DNA of 64,000 nt from NCBI GenBank assembly GCA_903838675.1, contig CAILZI010000231.1, positions 1-64,000 of the forward strand, written 5' to 3'. The notes under the pieces were generated by a model, which was not told where the DNA came from, made no database searches, and saw only the letters and a program-made list of their open reading frames with translations. Below, one piece after another: positions 1 to 8,776 of the stretch. Position 1 is the first letter of the stretch. Each line of letters begins with the position of its first letter. Source of the stretch: an uncultured Verrucomicrobiota bacterium. GTDB lineage: Bacteria; Verrucomicrobiota; Verrucomicrobiia; Verrucomicrobiales; Verrucomicrobiaceae. Position numbers and translations under genes: made by a program.

Positions 1-213
1 CTGATTTGACCAGCAAACACGCCCAAACCGCAACTCGCCCTCCGCCACTTTCGAGCCTCTCTCCCTCGTTACTTCAACGCTTGCCCCTCATTCGGCACGG
101 CCTATGGGATGGCTGTGGATCCAGTCATATTTTTGATCACTTTCCGCCACCAAAAAACAATGCCAGGCATTTTATAGTTGATCCTGCAGAATTTTCAAGC
201 ATTTTTTAACCCC

Positions 214-1350
214 ATGCACACCTCCCAAACCCCTGATCCTCAGACACCCCCGCTCGAAGAGCAGCTTGTCGGTGTGAATGCGAAAACAGGACTCTATCCC
301 GGCGCGCGTTCATGGTCGGGTGGCAGGTTCCGCATCCTGGGCAAGGGACCGCTGGAGTCCTACTGCTACCATGTCATGTCACGCACCTGCGGCGGCGAGG
401 TGTTCTTTGACGATGTTGAAAAAGAAGCTCTGCGCCGCGTGCTCTGGCGCATGGCCGAATTCTCCGGCATCAAGATCGTGACCTACTGCATCATGGGCAA
501 TCATTTCCATCTGCTGGCCGAGGTTCCCCATCGCGCGACCTGGCTGCAGCGCTTCGAGGGCCCCCAGGGAGAGGCCAGGCTCTTCGATCATCTGCGCATT
601 CTCTACAGCCGCGCCTACCTTGGACTGCTGCGCGATGAACTGTCAGATCTGCGCACGCGCGGCATGCCGGTGCTGGCACAGCAAAAGCTCGAAGCTCTCA
701 AGAAACGCTTTTGCGATCTGTCCTTGTTCGTCAAAGAAGTGAAGGAGCGTTTCAGCCGGTGGTTCAACAAGCGGCGCGGACGCCGCGGAGCCCTGTGGAT
801 GGACCGCTTCAAAAGCGTTCTGGTGGAAGGCAAAGGCGAAGCACTTCGCACCATGGCTGCTTACATCGATCTCAATCCCGTCCGCGCCGGCCTGGTCAAA
901 GATCCCAAACATTACCGCTGGTGTGGCTACGCCGAGGCACTGGGCGGCAGCCGCAGGGCGCAGCGCGGGCTGTGCAAGGCTCAGAGCAAGCCAGTCGACG
1001 GCTGGAAGACTGCCGGCGCGGCAGAGGCCTATCGCTGCCTGCTGCATGCAGAGGGTCGGGAAGTAAAAATTGCACAGAATGAGCAGGTGGTGCGGCGCGG
1101 CGTGACTGTGGAATCAGCGCGGGCAGTGCTGGAGGAAAAAGGAAAGCTCAGCCCGGCGGAGCTCGTACGGCTTCGCGTACGATACTTCACCGATGGCGTG
1201 GTGCTGGGCAGCAGGGAGTTTGTGGAAGGCATCTTTGAGGCACACAGACAGCACTTCGGCCCAAAGAGAAAGAAGGGCGCGCGGCGCATGGTCGAGTCGG
1301 ATGCACCCTTCTACACCCTGCGGCAGTTGCGATTGCAGCCCTTGGGCTGA
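214..1350 (+). CDS. REP-associated Y1 (HUH) transposase-like protein
   Basis: A 378-residue protein of the IS200-like Y1 transposase superfamily, the RAYT branch that cuts and joins single-stranded DNA at REP palindromes. The HUH metal-binding motif is visible as GNHFHLL, about 90 residues in, and the usual YIDLNPVRAGLV segment, which carries the catalytic tyrosine region in this family, follows about 120 residues later. The C-terminal third (about 130 residues) is an extension beyond the core. I chose the ATG at 214. An upstream in-frame TTG at 178 would add 12 residues with no supporting ribosome site. It stands alone with no terminal inverted repeats or partner gene seen, so it may be a domesticated single-copy RAYT rather than an active element. 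Confidence 0.85.
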   Translation: MHTSQTPDPQTPPLEEQLVGVNAKTGLYPGARSWSGGRFRILGKGPLESYCYHVMSRTCGGEVFFDDVEKEALRRVLWRMAEFSGIKIVTYCIMGNHFHLLAEVPHRATWLQRFEGPQGEARLFDHLRILYSRAYLGLLRDELSDLRTRGMPVLAQQKLEALKKRFCDLSLFVKEVKERFSRWFNKRRGRRGALWMDRFKSVLVEGKGEALRTMAAYIDLNPVRAGLVKDPKHYRWCGYAEALGGSRRAQRGLCKAQSKPVDGWKTAGAAEAYRCLLHAEGREVKIAQNEQVVRRGVTVESARAVLEEKGKLSPAELVRLRVRYFTDGVVLGSREFVEGIFEAHRQHFGPKRKKGARRMVESDAPFYTLRQLRLQPLG

Positions 1351-1561
1351 TGGCAGGCAACGAATAATGAGGCAGGCACACTAGGCAGTTCAGATGGCTT
1401 TCGCATTGGCCGTGGGCCGCACGAATGCCCCGCCTGCGCATTCTTGATCGCGCACGTGTTCAGTGGCAAACCGCATACCACTTCATTTGAGCAGGGCGCT
1501 TGATTCTCCAAGAGCCGTCAAGGAGCCCCAGACGCGCTTTTAGCAAATGGCTATAAAAAGC

Positions 1562-1969
1562 TTACTTCTTCAGCAGATCGCGGATTTCCGTCAGCAGCAC
1601 AATATCGGCCGCCGGAGCAGGCGGAGGGGCCACAGCCTCCTCCTTTTTCATTTTGGCCAGGAGCGCATTCACCGGCTTCACGATCACAAAGAAGATCACT
1701 GCGGCAGTGATCAGGAAACCAATGACCGCATTGATGATCATGCCGATGTCCAGCATGTTCGGGATCACCTCTCCTTTCTCATTGGTAAAATGGCCGATCT
1801 TGATGCCTAGGGAGACATTCGGATTGCCGCCAATGGCTTTGAGCAGGGGTTCAATGATGCCTTTGGTAAAGGCCGTGACGATGGTGCCAAAGGCGGCACC
1901 GATGATGACACCTGTGGACAGATCGACGACATTGCCCTTGAGGATAAACGCTTTGAATTCTTTGAGCAT
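1562..1969 (-). CDS. mscL: large-conductance mechanosensitive channel MscL
   Basis: A 135-residue inner-membrane channel that opens under hypo-osmotic stress. The N-terminus (MLKEFKAFILKGNVVDLSTG) is the classic MscL amphipathic helix and first pore helix, followed by GVIIGAAFGTIVTAFTKGII. A periplasmic loop and TM2 (INAVIGFLITAAVIFFVIVK) come next, then a charged cytoplasmic helix ending LLTEIRDLLKK. Length is normal for the family. The ATG at 1969 gives the conserved N-terminus; longer starts add unrelated residues. It lies downstream of the fatty-acid operon on the same strand, but a strong hairpin (1993-2017) separates them, so it is probably its own transcription unit. Confidence 0.96.
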   Translation of the reverse strand: MLKEFKAFILKGNVVDLSTGVIIGAAFGTIVTAFTKGIIEPLLKAIGGNPNVSLGIKIGHFTNEKGEVIPNMLDIGMIINAVIGFLITAAVIFFVIVKPVNALLAKMKKEEAVAPPPAPAADIVLLTEIRDLLKK

Positions 1970-1992
1970 GGCGATGGAATAATAAGGTGAAT

Positions 1993-2017
1993 GTGACCGG
2001 TTCGTTGAACCGGTCAC
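1993..2017 (-). terminator. perfect 10-bp hairpin between the fatty-acid operon and mscL
   Basis: GTGACCGGTT and AACCGGTCAC form a perfect 10-bp stem with a 5-nt loop. It lies just past the stop of the acyl-CoA dehydrogenase gene and before mscL. On the minus strand only a loose T/A-rich stretch follows, so this is a probable but not textbook intrinsic terminator. Confidence 0.6.
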
Positions 2018-2060
2018 GTTCTAAACCCATCAGCACACTTCGGGCCAGCACAAAATTGCA

Positions 2061-3917
2061 TCACACTTCCTGCGCGACCTTCCAGCTCTCCGTATCAAGG
2101 TTCTCCTTGAGATGGCGGAAACTGTTGGCGATGCGTTCACGCGTCATCTTGCCAAAGAAGCGCACCAGCCTAACCAGCCTGTCGATTTCCACCTCGGGCA
2201 TGGATGAGTCGTTCACTTTGCTTTGAGCATGAGCCAGGGTGCAGCCCCAGACAAACAACTCGGCTCCCACATCCACAAAGTGGCCGAGCAGCACCTGGCG
2301 TTTCTCCAGTTTGGGACCGTTCAGCGCCATCGCCAGAAACAGCCTGCGTGCCAGCACCCGGCTGAGCCGTGCGACAGCATCGAGCTCAAATTGCAGGGAT
2401 GGATGCAGCCAATCCTTCGCGTCTCCTGCGCCCAGCGGCAGCCATTTCAGCGGATACCAGGTGGCGTAGAACCCTGCGGCACGCAGCGCCGCCTTGGCAC
2501 GCACCTTCCATGGCAGGGTCGGATTGACCGCATCAGCCCCGAGATTGAGATGAGGTTCCAGCGCCTCACGTGCGATGAAGAGCCGCATGATCTCGCTGCT
2601 GCCTTCAAAGATCGTGTTGATGCGTGAGTCGCGGAACAGACGTTCCACGGGTTCGGGCACGTCACCTCGTGCCTTCAACGAAGCAGCGGTTTCAAAGCCA
2701 CGACCACCGCGCATCTGCATCGTGTCGTCCATGATGCGCCAGGACTTTTCGCTGCCCCAGAGTTTGCCGATGGCGGCTTCGAGGCGGACATCGGCGTGCT
2801 TGTCCCGATCCACCATCGCCGAGACATAACGCACGATGCTTTCCATGGCGAAGGTGTCTGCAGCCATTCGACTGAGTTTGTCCGCAATGGCAGCATGACG
2901 TCCAATCGGCTGGCCCCACTGCTCACGTGAGCGCGCCCAGCGTTTGCTGATTTCCAGGCAGCGTTGCGACAAACCGGTGCAGGCGGCCGGCAGAGTGATG
3001 CGGCCCGTGTTCAACGTCGTCAGCGCCACTTTGAGGCCGCGTCCAACACCGCCGAGCACATTCGCCGCGGGCACCCTCACATTGTCGAAATGAATCACGC
3101 CGTTATAGAGCGCCTTGAGTCCCATGAAGCGGCAGCGGTGCATGATCTCCACCCCAGGCCAGCTGGTTTCGACAATGAACGCCGTCGTGGCATTGGGTTT
3201 CGCCTCTGTAGGTGTTTTCGCCATCACCACGATCATGCCTGCCTTCGTTCCGTTCGTGCACCACAGCTTTTCCCCACTGAGGATGTAATGCTCGCCATCC
3301 TCGTCGAGTTTGGCCGAAGTCTTCATCCGCGCCGGGTCGGATCCCACTTCATTTTCCGTCAATGCAAAGGCGCTGATCTCCCCTTTGGCGCAGCGCGGCA
3401 GGTATTTGGCCTTCTGCTCTTCCGTGCCAAACAGAATGAGCGGCTGCGGAGCACCAATCGACTGATGCGCAGACAGCAGCGCCGCGAGATTGCCGCAACG
3501 GCTGCCGAGCAGCATAGCCGCACGCGAATAATTCGTCTGCGAGAGCCCAAGTCCGCCATATCTGACGGGGATCTTGATGCCAAAAGCACCAATCCTCGCA
3601 AGCTCATTCAGCAGCATGTCAGGAATCTCGCCAGTGGCGTCGATCTCATCGGGGTCGGCATATTTGTCGAGCACGCCTTCAAGCCGATGCAGAAACGCAT
3701 CTCCTTGGTCGTGGTCTTCACCGCTTTGTTTCGGAAATGGCAGCAGCTTGCTGAAATCCGGCTCGCCGAAAAAGATGCCGGCGGCGATTCCGGTGTTGCG
3801 GCGTTCATCGCGCGCGGCTTCCGCCATTTCGAGTGCGGCACGCGGTCCCGCATTCATGCGGGAAGTGTCGATGTGCGTCCTGGCTTCGGTGTTGGATTCT
3901 TCCAGAGTAGTTTTCAT
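2061..3917 (-). CDS. acyl-CoA dehydrogenase (VLCAD/ACAD9-like)
   Basis: A 618-residue flavoenzyme for the first oxidation step of fatty-acid beta-oxidation (acyl-CoA to trans-2-enoyl-CoA). The N-terminal and middle domains contain FALTENEVGSDPARM and the C-terminal helical domain contains RINTIFEGSSEIMRLFIA. The Glu of the IFEG(S/T) stretch corresponds to the catalytic base of VLCAD-type enzymes. A further C-terminal domain of about 150 residues, typical of the long VLCAD-like branch, follows. A clear ribosome site (GGAG, 9 nt spacing) supports the ATG at 3917. It is the last gene of a five-gene minus-strand operon and lies 26 bp after the FadJ-type gene. The electron acceptor (ETF) is not encoded in the window. 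Confidence 0.93.
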   Translation of the reverse strand: MKTTLEESNTEARTHIDTSRMNAGPRAALEMAEAARDERRNTGIAAGIFFGEPDFSKLLPFPKQSGEDHDQGDAFLHRLEGVLDKYADPDEIDATGEIPDMLLNELARIGAFGIKIPVRYGGLGLSQTNYSRAAMLLGSRCGNLAALLSAHQSIGAPQPLILFGTEEQKAKYLPRCAKGEISAFALTENEVGSDPARMKTSAKLDEDGEHYILSGEKLWCTNGTKAGMIVVMAKTPTEAKPNATTAFIVETSWPGVEIMHRCRFMGLKALYNGVIHFDNVRVPAANVLGGVGRGLKVALTTLNTGRITLPAACTGLSQRCLEISKRWARSREQWGQPIGRHAAIADKLSRMAADTFAMESIVRYVSAMVDRDKHADVRLEAAIGKLWGSEKSWRIMDDTMQMRGGRGFETAASLKARGDVPEPVERLFRDSRINTIFEGSSEIMRLFIAREALEPHLNLGADAVNPTLPWKVRAKAALRAAGFYATWYPLKWLPLGAGDAKDWLHPSLQFELDAVARLSRVLARRLFLAMALNGPKLEKRQVLLGHFVDVGAELFVWGCTLAHAQSKVNDSSMPEVEIDRLVRLVRFFGKMTRERIANSFRHLKENLDTESWKVAQEV

Positions 3918-3943
3918 GGCTTGGTTCTCCAGTTGAGGTTTAT

Positions 3944-5977
3944 TTAATAATCAATGATGCCCGTATCCCGGGCGAAAGTGATGGGGCCGCCACGGAAAGG
4001 CGGGTAGCCGGTGCCGAGCACCATGGCCAGATCAATGTCATCCGCGTTGCGTGCGATGCCTTCCTTGAGACAACGCATCGCCTCCTGGCTGATCAGCAGC
4101 GCGAGATTGGTCTGGATGCTCTCATGCCTTGGCAGATCCGAATGGTTCGTGGTCGTGAGCTCTTTCCCGTTCTCATATCGGTAGAAGCCCTGCCCCGTTT
4201 TTTTGCCGAGATGACCTGCGCTCACCATCTTGTCGAGTGCATCCGTGTGCGGAAAGCGGTCTGGAAAAGCACTGGCGAGCGTCTTGGCCACATGCGCAGC
4301 CACATCAAGTCCGATTTCATCCAGCAGGCGCATCGGCCCCATCGGCATGCCAAACTCAAGCATCGCCTCATCGATGTCCTTCACCGGAATGCCGCTCTCA
4401 TGCAGACGCACGGCTTCCATCAGATAGGGCACCAGGATGCGGTTCACCAAAAATCCCGGGCTGTCTTTGACGACCACGGGCGTCTTGCCGATTTTTTGCA
4501 CAAAACTGACCACCGTGGCGAGCACATCCGGTGAAGTTTCAGGCAGCGTGATGATCTCAACCAGCGGCATGCGATGCACCGGATTAAAGAAATGCAGGCC
4601 AATGACGCGCTCCGGATTGGGCACGGTTTTTGCCAGATCCGACACAGATAACGCGCTGGTGTTCGTGGCCAGAATGGTGTCGGCCGAGACACGTGCGGCA
4701 AGATCGGCGAAGATCTTCTTTTTCAACTCCATGCTCTCCGTTGCAGCCTCGATCACAAGATGGTGCCTGTTAAGCGGCACCGGCACATGCGTCGTGCTGA
4801 TGCGGTCGAGCGTGTCCCGCGCCTGAACCTTGGTCACCAGCCTTCGGCGCGTGGCGTCTGAAACGAGGCCATGAATCCGTTCCAGTCCACGCGCGAGGCT
4901 GTCGTTGGTGACGTCCGTCATTAGCACCCGGATGCCACGCGAAGCTAGTGTATGCGCAATTCCAGCCCCCATCACCCCCGCACCAATGACGGTTGCATCG
5001 AGAATGGGCAGCGCCGTGCCGACTGGGGCAGGGTGTTTGTTGGCTTCTTCGCGCTTGAAAAAAAGGTCAATCAGCCGGGCCGAGTCGCGGCTTTGGATCA
5101 GTTCGGCCACGGCGTTGCGTTCCCGCAGCAAACCGGATTCGATCTCACCGTGTACGGAATGTGTGACGACTTCCACGGCCTTGGTGACCGAAGGATAAAG
5201 CCCGCGCGTCTTTTCGAGCACCTTGCGTTTCGCCAGATAGCCGATGACCGGAGAGAACAAATTTTCAAACCTAAACCGCAGCCCCGGGCGTTTTTCATGT
5301 GCCAAACGGCGGGCAATCATCTCCAGACGTTCCGCCGGCACTACGTGGCTGACAAGCCCTGCACGTTTGGCAGCACTGGCATTGAGCAGCTTGCCTGTGG
5401 TGATGAGATCGAGCGCCTTGCGCACACCGATGATGCGTGAAAGCCTGGTGGAACCGCCCCAGGCAGGTAGAATGCCGAGCTGGGTCTCGGGCAGACCAAT
5501 CTTCGTGCTTTCATGATCGCTGGCAATGCGCCAGTCACAGGCGAGTGTGACTTCAAGTCCGCCGCCCATGCAGGCACCATGGATTGCGGCGATCTTTGGC
5601 ATGCGCAGCCTTGCAAGACGATCAAACACGGCCTGTCCAAGCCAGATGAGATCGTTCACCCGGACATGCTGCATGCTACGAATGGCCTTGATGTCAGCAC
5701 CAGCGATGAAAATGCGATCTTTGGCACTTCGAAGAACCAAGGCTCTCACACGAGTGTCGTGTTCGATGGTTTCAAGAAGGTGGTTGAACTCACGCAAAGT
5801 CTCCTCGTTCCAGACATTGGCGGATGACTTGGGCGAATCAAAGGTGATCCAGGCGATCCCATCATGATCAATATCTAGCCCGAAATGTTTCGGCGGCATG
5901 GGATGGCCGTGGATGATGTCCTCCAGCACGTGTGGCGGATCATGGATGATTGAGGGGCAGTTGAGGAAAGTTTTCAT
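3944..5977 (-). CDS. fadJ: FadJ/FadB-type enoyl-CoA hydratase / 3-hydroxyacyl-CoA dehydrogenase
   Basis: A bifunctional beta-oxidation protein of 677 residues. The N-terminal crotonase domain shows the oxyanion-hole segments IFIAGADIKAI and GACMGGGLEVTLACDWRIAS. The NAD-binding domain follows with VIGAGVMGAGIAHTLASRG (GxGxxG), then HFFNPVHRMPLVEII and a duplicated C-terminal 3-hydroxyacyl-CoA dehydrogenase domain ending in GTGYPPFRGGP. I chose the ATG at 5977 because it shares the context GCC-ATG-AAA-ACT with the thiolase and dehydrogenase genes of the operon. The alternative ATG at 6016 would overlap the thiolase stop as ATGA (translational coupling) and add 13 residues. It supplies the hydratase and hydroxyacyl dehydrogenase steps between its two operon neighbours. 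Confidence 0.94.
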   Translation of the reverse strand: MKTFLNCPSIIHDPPHVLEDIIHGHPMPPKHFGLDIDHDGIAWITFDSPKSSANVWNEETLREFNHLLETIEHDTRVRALVLRSAKDRIFIAGADIKAIRSMQHVRVNDLIWLGQAVFDRLARLRMPKIAAIHGACMGGGLEVTLACDWRIASDHESTKIGLPETQLGILPAWGGSTRLSRIIGVRKALDLITTGKLLNASAAKRAGLVSHVVPAERLEMIARRLAHEKRPGLRFRFENLFSPVIGYLAKRKVLEKTRGLYPSVTKAVEVVTHSVHGEIESGLLRERNAVAELIQSRDSARLIDLFFKREEANKHPAPVGTALPILDATVIGAGVMGAGIAHTLASRGIRVLMTDVTNDSLARGLERIHGLVSDATRRRLVTKVQARDTLDRISTTHVPVPLNRHHLVIEAATESMELKKKIFADLAARVSADTILATNTSALSVSDLAKTVPNPERVIGLHFFNPVHRMPLVEIITLPETSPDVLATVVSFVQKIGKTPVVVKDSPGFLVNRILVPYLMEAVRLHESGIPVKDIDEAMLEFGMPMGPMRLLDEIGLDVAAHVAKTLASAFPDRFPHTDALDKMVSAGHLGKKTGQGFYRYENGKELTTTNHSDLPRHESIQTNLALLISQEAMRCLKEGIARNADDIDLAMVLGTGYPPFRGGPITFARDTGIIDY

Positions 5978-6012
5978 GGCATTGAGTTGGATGAGAAGTT
6001 GCTGTTTAAAAT

Positions 6013-7284
6013 TCATAATGCTTCGAGGCAGGCCGCCATCCCCTGCCCGCCTCCAACGCAAAGGCTGATGACGGCACATTTGCTGTCAGTGGCATGAAGC
6101 TGGTTCAGCGCGGTTTGCACCAAACGCGCCCCCGTAGCGCCAACCGGATGCCCCAGGGCGATGGCTCCGCCGCAGGCATTGATCTTCGCAGGATCGATTT
6201 CACCCAGCGGAGCTTCCAATCCAGCGCGGCGAGCGCTGGCGGGATCGGCAAGACATTTCATGACCGCGAGAACCTGGGCGGCGAAAGCTTCGTTGATTTC
6301 AAAGACGTCGGCGTCGTCCAGCTTCCAGCCGCTGCGGTGCAGCGCGGCATCCAGCGCGCGCACCGGTCCAAGGCCCATGCGTGCAGGGTCACAGCCAGTG
6401 GCTGCATAGCTGACGAGGCGGCCCAGCGGCTTCCAGTTGTGTGCAGCAGCGGCTTCCTCAGTGGCGACGAGCAATGCCACAGCGCCATCGGTGATCTGGC
6501 TGGAGTTGCCAGCGGTCACAGTACCGGTGACGGTGTCAAAGAGCGGCTTGAGTTTGCCGAGCTTTTCGAGACTGGAGTCGGCACGAATGCCATTGTCAGT
6601 CGCGACGAGGTGATGACTGAAGACAGGCGCGATTTCCTGATCGAGCAGGTGATTCGCCTGCGTCGCGCACAAATGACTGCGCATGGCAAAGGCGTCCTGC
6701 ATGTCACGAGTGATGCCAAACTCACGAGACAGCACCTCCGCAGTCTGCCCCATGTTCAAGCTCGAAACGGGGTCCGTGAGACCGAGTTTGAGGCCGATCA
6801 CAGGAGCGAAGTCAGCCGGGCGAAAATGCAACGCGGCTTTCGCACGACCTGTGAAGTCTCGGGCGCGGTTCATGGCGGTGAATTTTTCAACGGCAGGCCG
6901 TGAGAAATAGAACGGCATGTTGCTCATGCTTTCCGTGCCACCGACCACGAAGACCTCTCCCTGACCTGCGCACATCTTCGCATGCGCGAGGGTCAGCGCC
7001 TCCAGGCCGGAGGCACAGTTGCGATGCACGGTCATGGCGGGTTTCGATTCCGGCAGACCAGCGCGCAATGCGATAACGCGGGCGATGTTCATCGCCTCCG
7101 GCGGCTGGCCGACGCAGCCAAAAATAGTTTCATCGACCAACATTGGATCAATACCTGTGCGCGAGAGCAGCGCCGAGACGGCGTGCCGGCCCAGCTCAAC
7201 CGCATCGAGATGGGCGAGATCGGTGCCAGCGCGCGAGAAGGGCGTACGGGCCGCGGCAATTATGACAAGCGATGGAGTTTTCAT
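6013..7284 (-). CDS. fadI: acetyl-CoA C-acyltransferase (3-ketoacyl-CoA thiolase)
   Basis: A 423-residue thiolase that cleaves 3-ketoacyl-CoA in the last beta-oxidation step. It opens with the family signature IIAAARTPFSRAG. The nucleophilic cysteine is C90 in HRNCASGLEALTLA. The C-terminus carries the His motif GGAIALGHPVGATGARLV and the second catalytic Cys in CVGGGQGMA. The ATG at 7284 lies 4 bp after the ligase stop codon, which supports co-transcription. The gene order, thiolase directly before a FadJ-type protein, matches trifunctional beta-oxidation complexes. FadI versus FadA naming is by context only. Confidence 0.93.
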   Translation of the reverse strand: MKTPSLVIIAAARTPFSRAGTDLAHLDAVELGRHAVSALLSRTGIDPMLVDETIFGCVGQPPEAMNIARVIALRAGLPESKPAMTVHRNCASGLEALTLAHAKMCAGQGEVFVVGGTESMSNMPFYFSRPAVEKFTAMNRARDFTGRAKAALHFRPADFAPVIGLKLGLTDPVSSLNMGQTAEVLSREFGITRDMQDAFAMRSHLCATQANHLLDQEIAPVFSHHLVATDNGIRADSSLEKLGKLKPLFDTVTGTVTAGNSSQITDGAVALLVATEEAAAAHNWKPLGRLVSYAATGCDPARMGLGPVRALDAALHRSGWKLDDADVFEINEAFAAQVLAVMKCLADPASARRAGLEAPLGEIDPAKINACGGAIALGHPVGATGARLVQTALNQLHATDSKCAVISLCVGGGQGMAACLEAL

Positions 7285-7288
7285 GGCT

Positions 7289-8776
7289 TTAGGAGCTGAG
7301 TGCCACATGAGATGTGGCGGGTTGGGCTTTGGGGCGATGATCGACTATTTTCTCCTCCTTCAGGAGGCGGCCAATACCGAGCTGATCGCGAAGTTCGGAC
7401 ATTGAATGGAAATGGAGTCCATTGGGTGTGATCTCCGTGGCTTCATGGAAGCGACGGGACACGGCGAGCTCGAGTTCGGATTCGCGCACGCCAGGTTCAG
7501 CCGTGAGATGCAGGTGCACCTCATCCATTTCGAGAGGGTCATCATGGCGCTTGCGCAGCTCGATCTGCCAGGCCGCGATACCTTTCTGATCATCCAGCAG
7601 ATGTTCGAGCAGGTTGAAGTTCACCAGCGTGCCCTTCAGCTTGTCCATGTGCAGTTCACGCACCTCACTGACGCGTGAAATGGGGCCCAGCAGTCGCGGA
7701 CAGGTGCGTCCGCAATTGGGGCATTTTTCCCAAGTCAGACCGCCTTCCGCAATGTCGCCAGTGCGATAGCGCAGCACGACAGTGCCACGAGCATTGAGCG
7801 GCGTGAAGACGATCTCACCGGGCTGGCCATCGGGAACGACATCTCCCGTTTCAGGATTGATCAGTTCCACGAGTCCAAGATCAGGGCTCAAATGATAACC
7901 TGTGGCATCGTGGGATTGGCCGACACATTCAGGGAAGGCCATTTTCGCTTCGGTGAAGCCGTAGGTGGCCATGACGTGCGCATCGGGGCTGCCAAGCTGG
8001 GTGGCGAGATCATGCAGGCGGGCACGCAGGCCATCGGCGACTTTTTCACCACCAAGAACGAGACGTTTCAAATGAGGCCATTGCCTGCCGGTTTCATAGG
8101 CCTCACGCAGCACATGATAAATGAAGGTGGGCATGCCGATGAGAATATCGGGCTGGATCTTGTCGATGAGCCTGATGTTGCCATCGGTGCCGAGGGTCTT
8201 GCCGCCACCTGTGCTAAGCATGAAGGTGCCAAAGCCAAGCCCAGCATGATGCGCCAGCCAGAAGGCCAGGTGGGGTGCATACGGGAAGAGATTGATGTGC
8301 TTGAAATCCCGCTGCGAGCGCCCTGCGAGCATCAAGCGGCTGCCGCTGATGTCGAGGTTGTGCAGGTCATGCTTCGTGTAGAGAAACGGCACCGGGTCCG
8401 ACGAACGGCCCGTGGTGCTGGTCAGCAAAATGGGGCGAAATTCGGCTTCGGCACGCTCTTTCGCCGCAGCACGGCCATGCAGCAGCGCGGTGCATATCAT
8501 GCCGGGTTCGCGGCGGAGCACCGCCTCTTCAGGAACCAGCACAAAATCACGCGCGTTGGCGAGATCCTTTTTGGAAGTGAATGGAACATGGCTCCATTCC
8601 TCGAATGATTTGATGTCAAGCGGGTGGATGCCGTGCTCGCCGAAAACGCGCTTATAATGCGCGCTGAAGGGGATGACACGGCGGTGCAGATAATCACGCA
8701 GCTGTTTCAGCTGCCAGTCTCGCCATGCCTCATGCGGCGTGGAGTTCCATTCGGGTGTGTGATGGAGCAATTTCAT
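7289..8776 (-). CDS. phenylacetate-CoA ligase (PaaK)-like acyl-CoA synthetase
   Basis: A 495-residue adenylate-forming enzyme that most resembles the PaaK/coenzyme-F390-synthetase branch. Seen in order: an N-terminal helical region, the phosphate-binding loop LLTSTTGRSSDPVPF, the adenine-site segment MATYGFTEAKMAFPE, the hinge/ribose motif YRTGDIAEGG, and then CPNCGRTCPRLLGPISR, a Cys cluster common in PaaK-like proteins. The small C-terminal domain follows. A good ribosome site (CAGGAGA) supports the ATG at 8776. Its first 47 bp overlap the end of the patatin gene. In this operon it probably activates fatty (or aromatic) acids released by the lipase so they can enter beta-oxidation. The exact substrate is not visible. 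Confidence 0.85.
   Translation of the reverse strand: MKLLHHTPEWNSTPHEAWRDWQLKQLRDYLHRRVIPFSAHYKRVFGEHGIHPLDIKSFEEWSHVPFTSKKDLANARDFVLVPEEAVLRREPGMICTALLHGRAAAKERAEAEFRPILLTSTTGRSSDPVPFLYTKHDLHNLDISGSRLMLAGRSQRDFKHINLFPYAPHLAFWLAHHAGLGFGTFMLSTGGGKTLGTDGNIRLIDKIQPDILIGMPTFIYHVLREAYETGRQWPHLKRLVLGGEKVADGLRARLHDLATQLGSPDAHVMATYGFTEAKMAFPECVGQSHDATGYHLSPDLGLVELINPETGDVVPDGQPGEIVFTPLNARGTVVLRYRTGDIAEGGLTWEKCPNCGRTCPRLLGPISRVSEVRELHMDKLKGTLVNFNLLEHLLDDQKGIAAWQIELRKRHDDPLEMDEVHLHLTAEPGVRESELELAVSRRFHEATEITPNGLHFHSMSELRDQLGIGRLLKEEKIVDHRPKAQPATSHVALSS

Noticed and set aside
6..209. Possible 67-residue protein at the left edge
   Set aside because: Overlaps the transposase leader, Pro/Ser-rich composition, no ribosome site.
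1403..1428. Imperfect palindrome GCATT-GGCC-GTG-GGCC-GCACG-AATGC as a REP element
   Set aside because: The stem is broken by a five-base bulge and no second copy was found in the window.
2964..3947. Long plus-strand open frame (327 codons) opposite the acyl-CoA dehydrogenase gene
   Set aside because: It is an antisense shadow of a well-supported gene in a GC-rich genome; the translated sequence has no recognisable domain and is rich in Arg/His.
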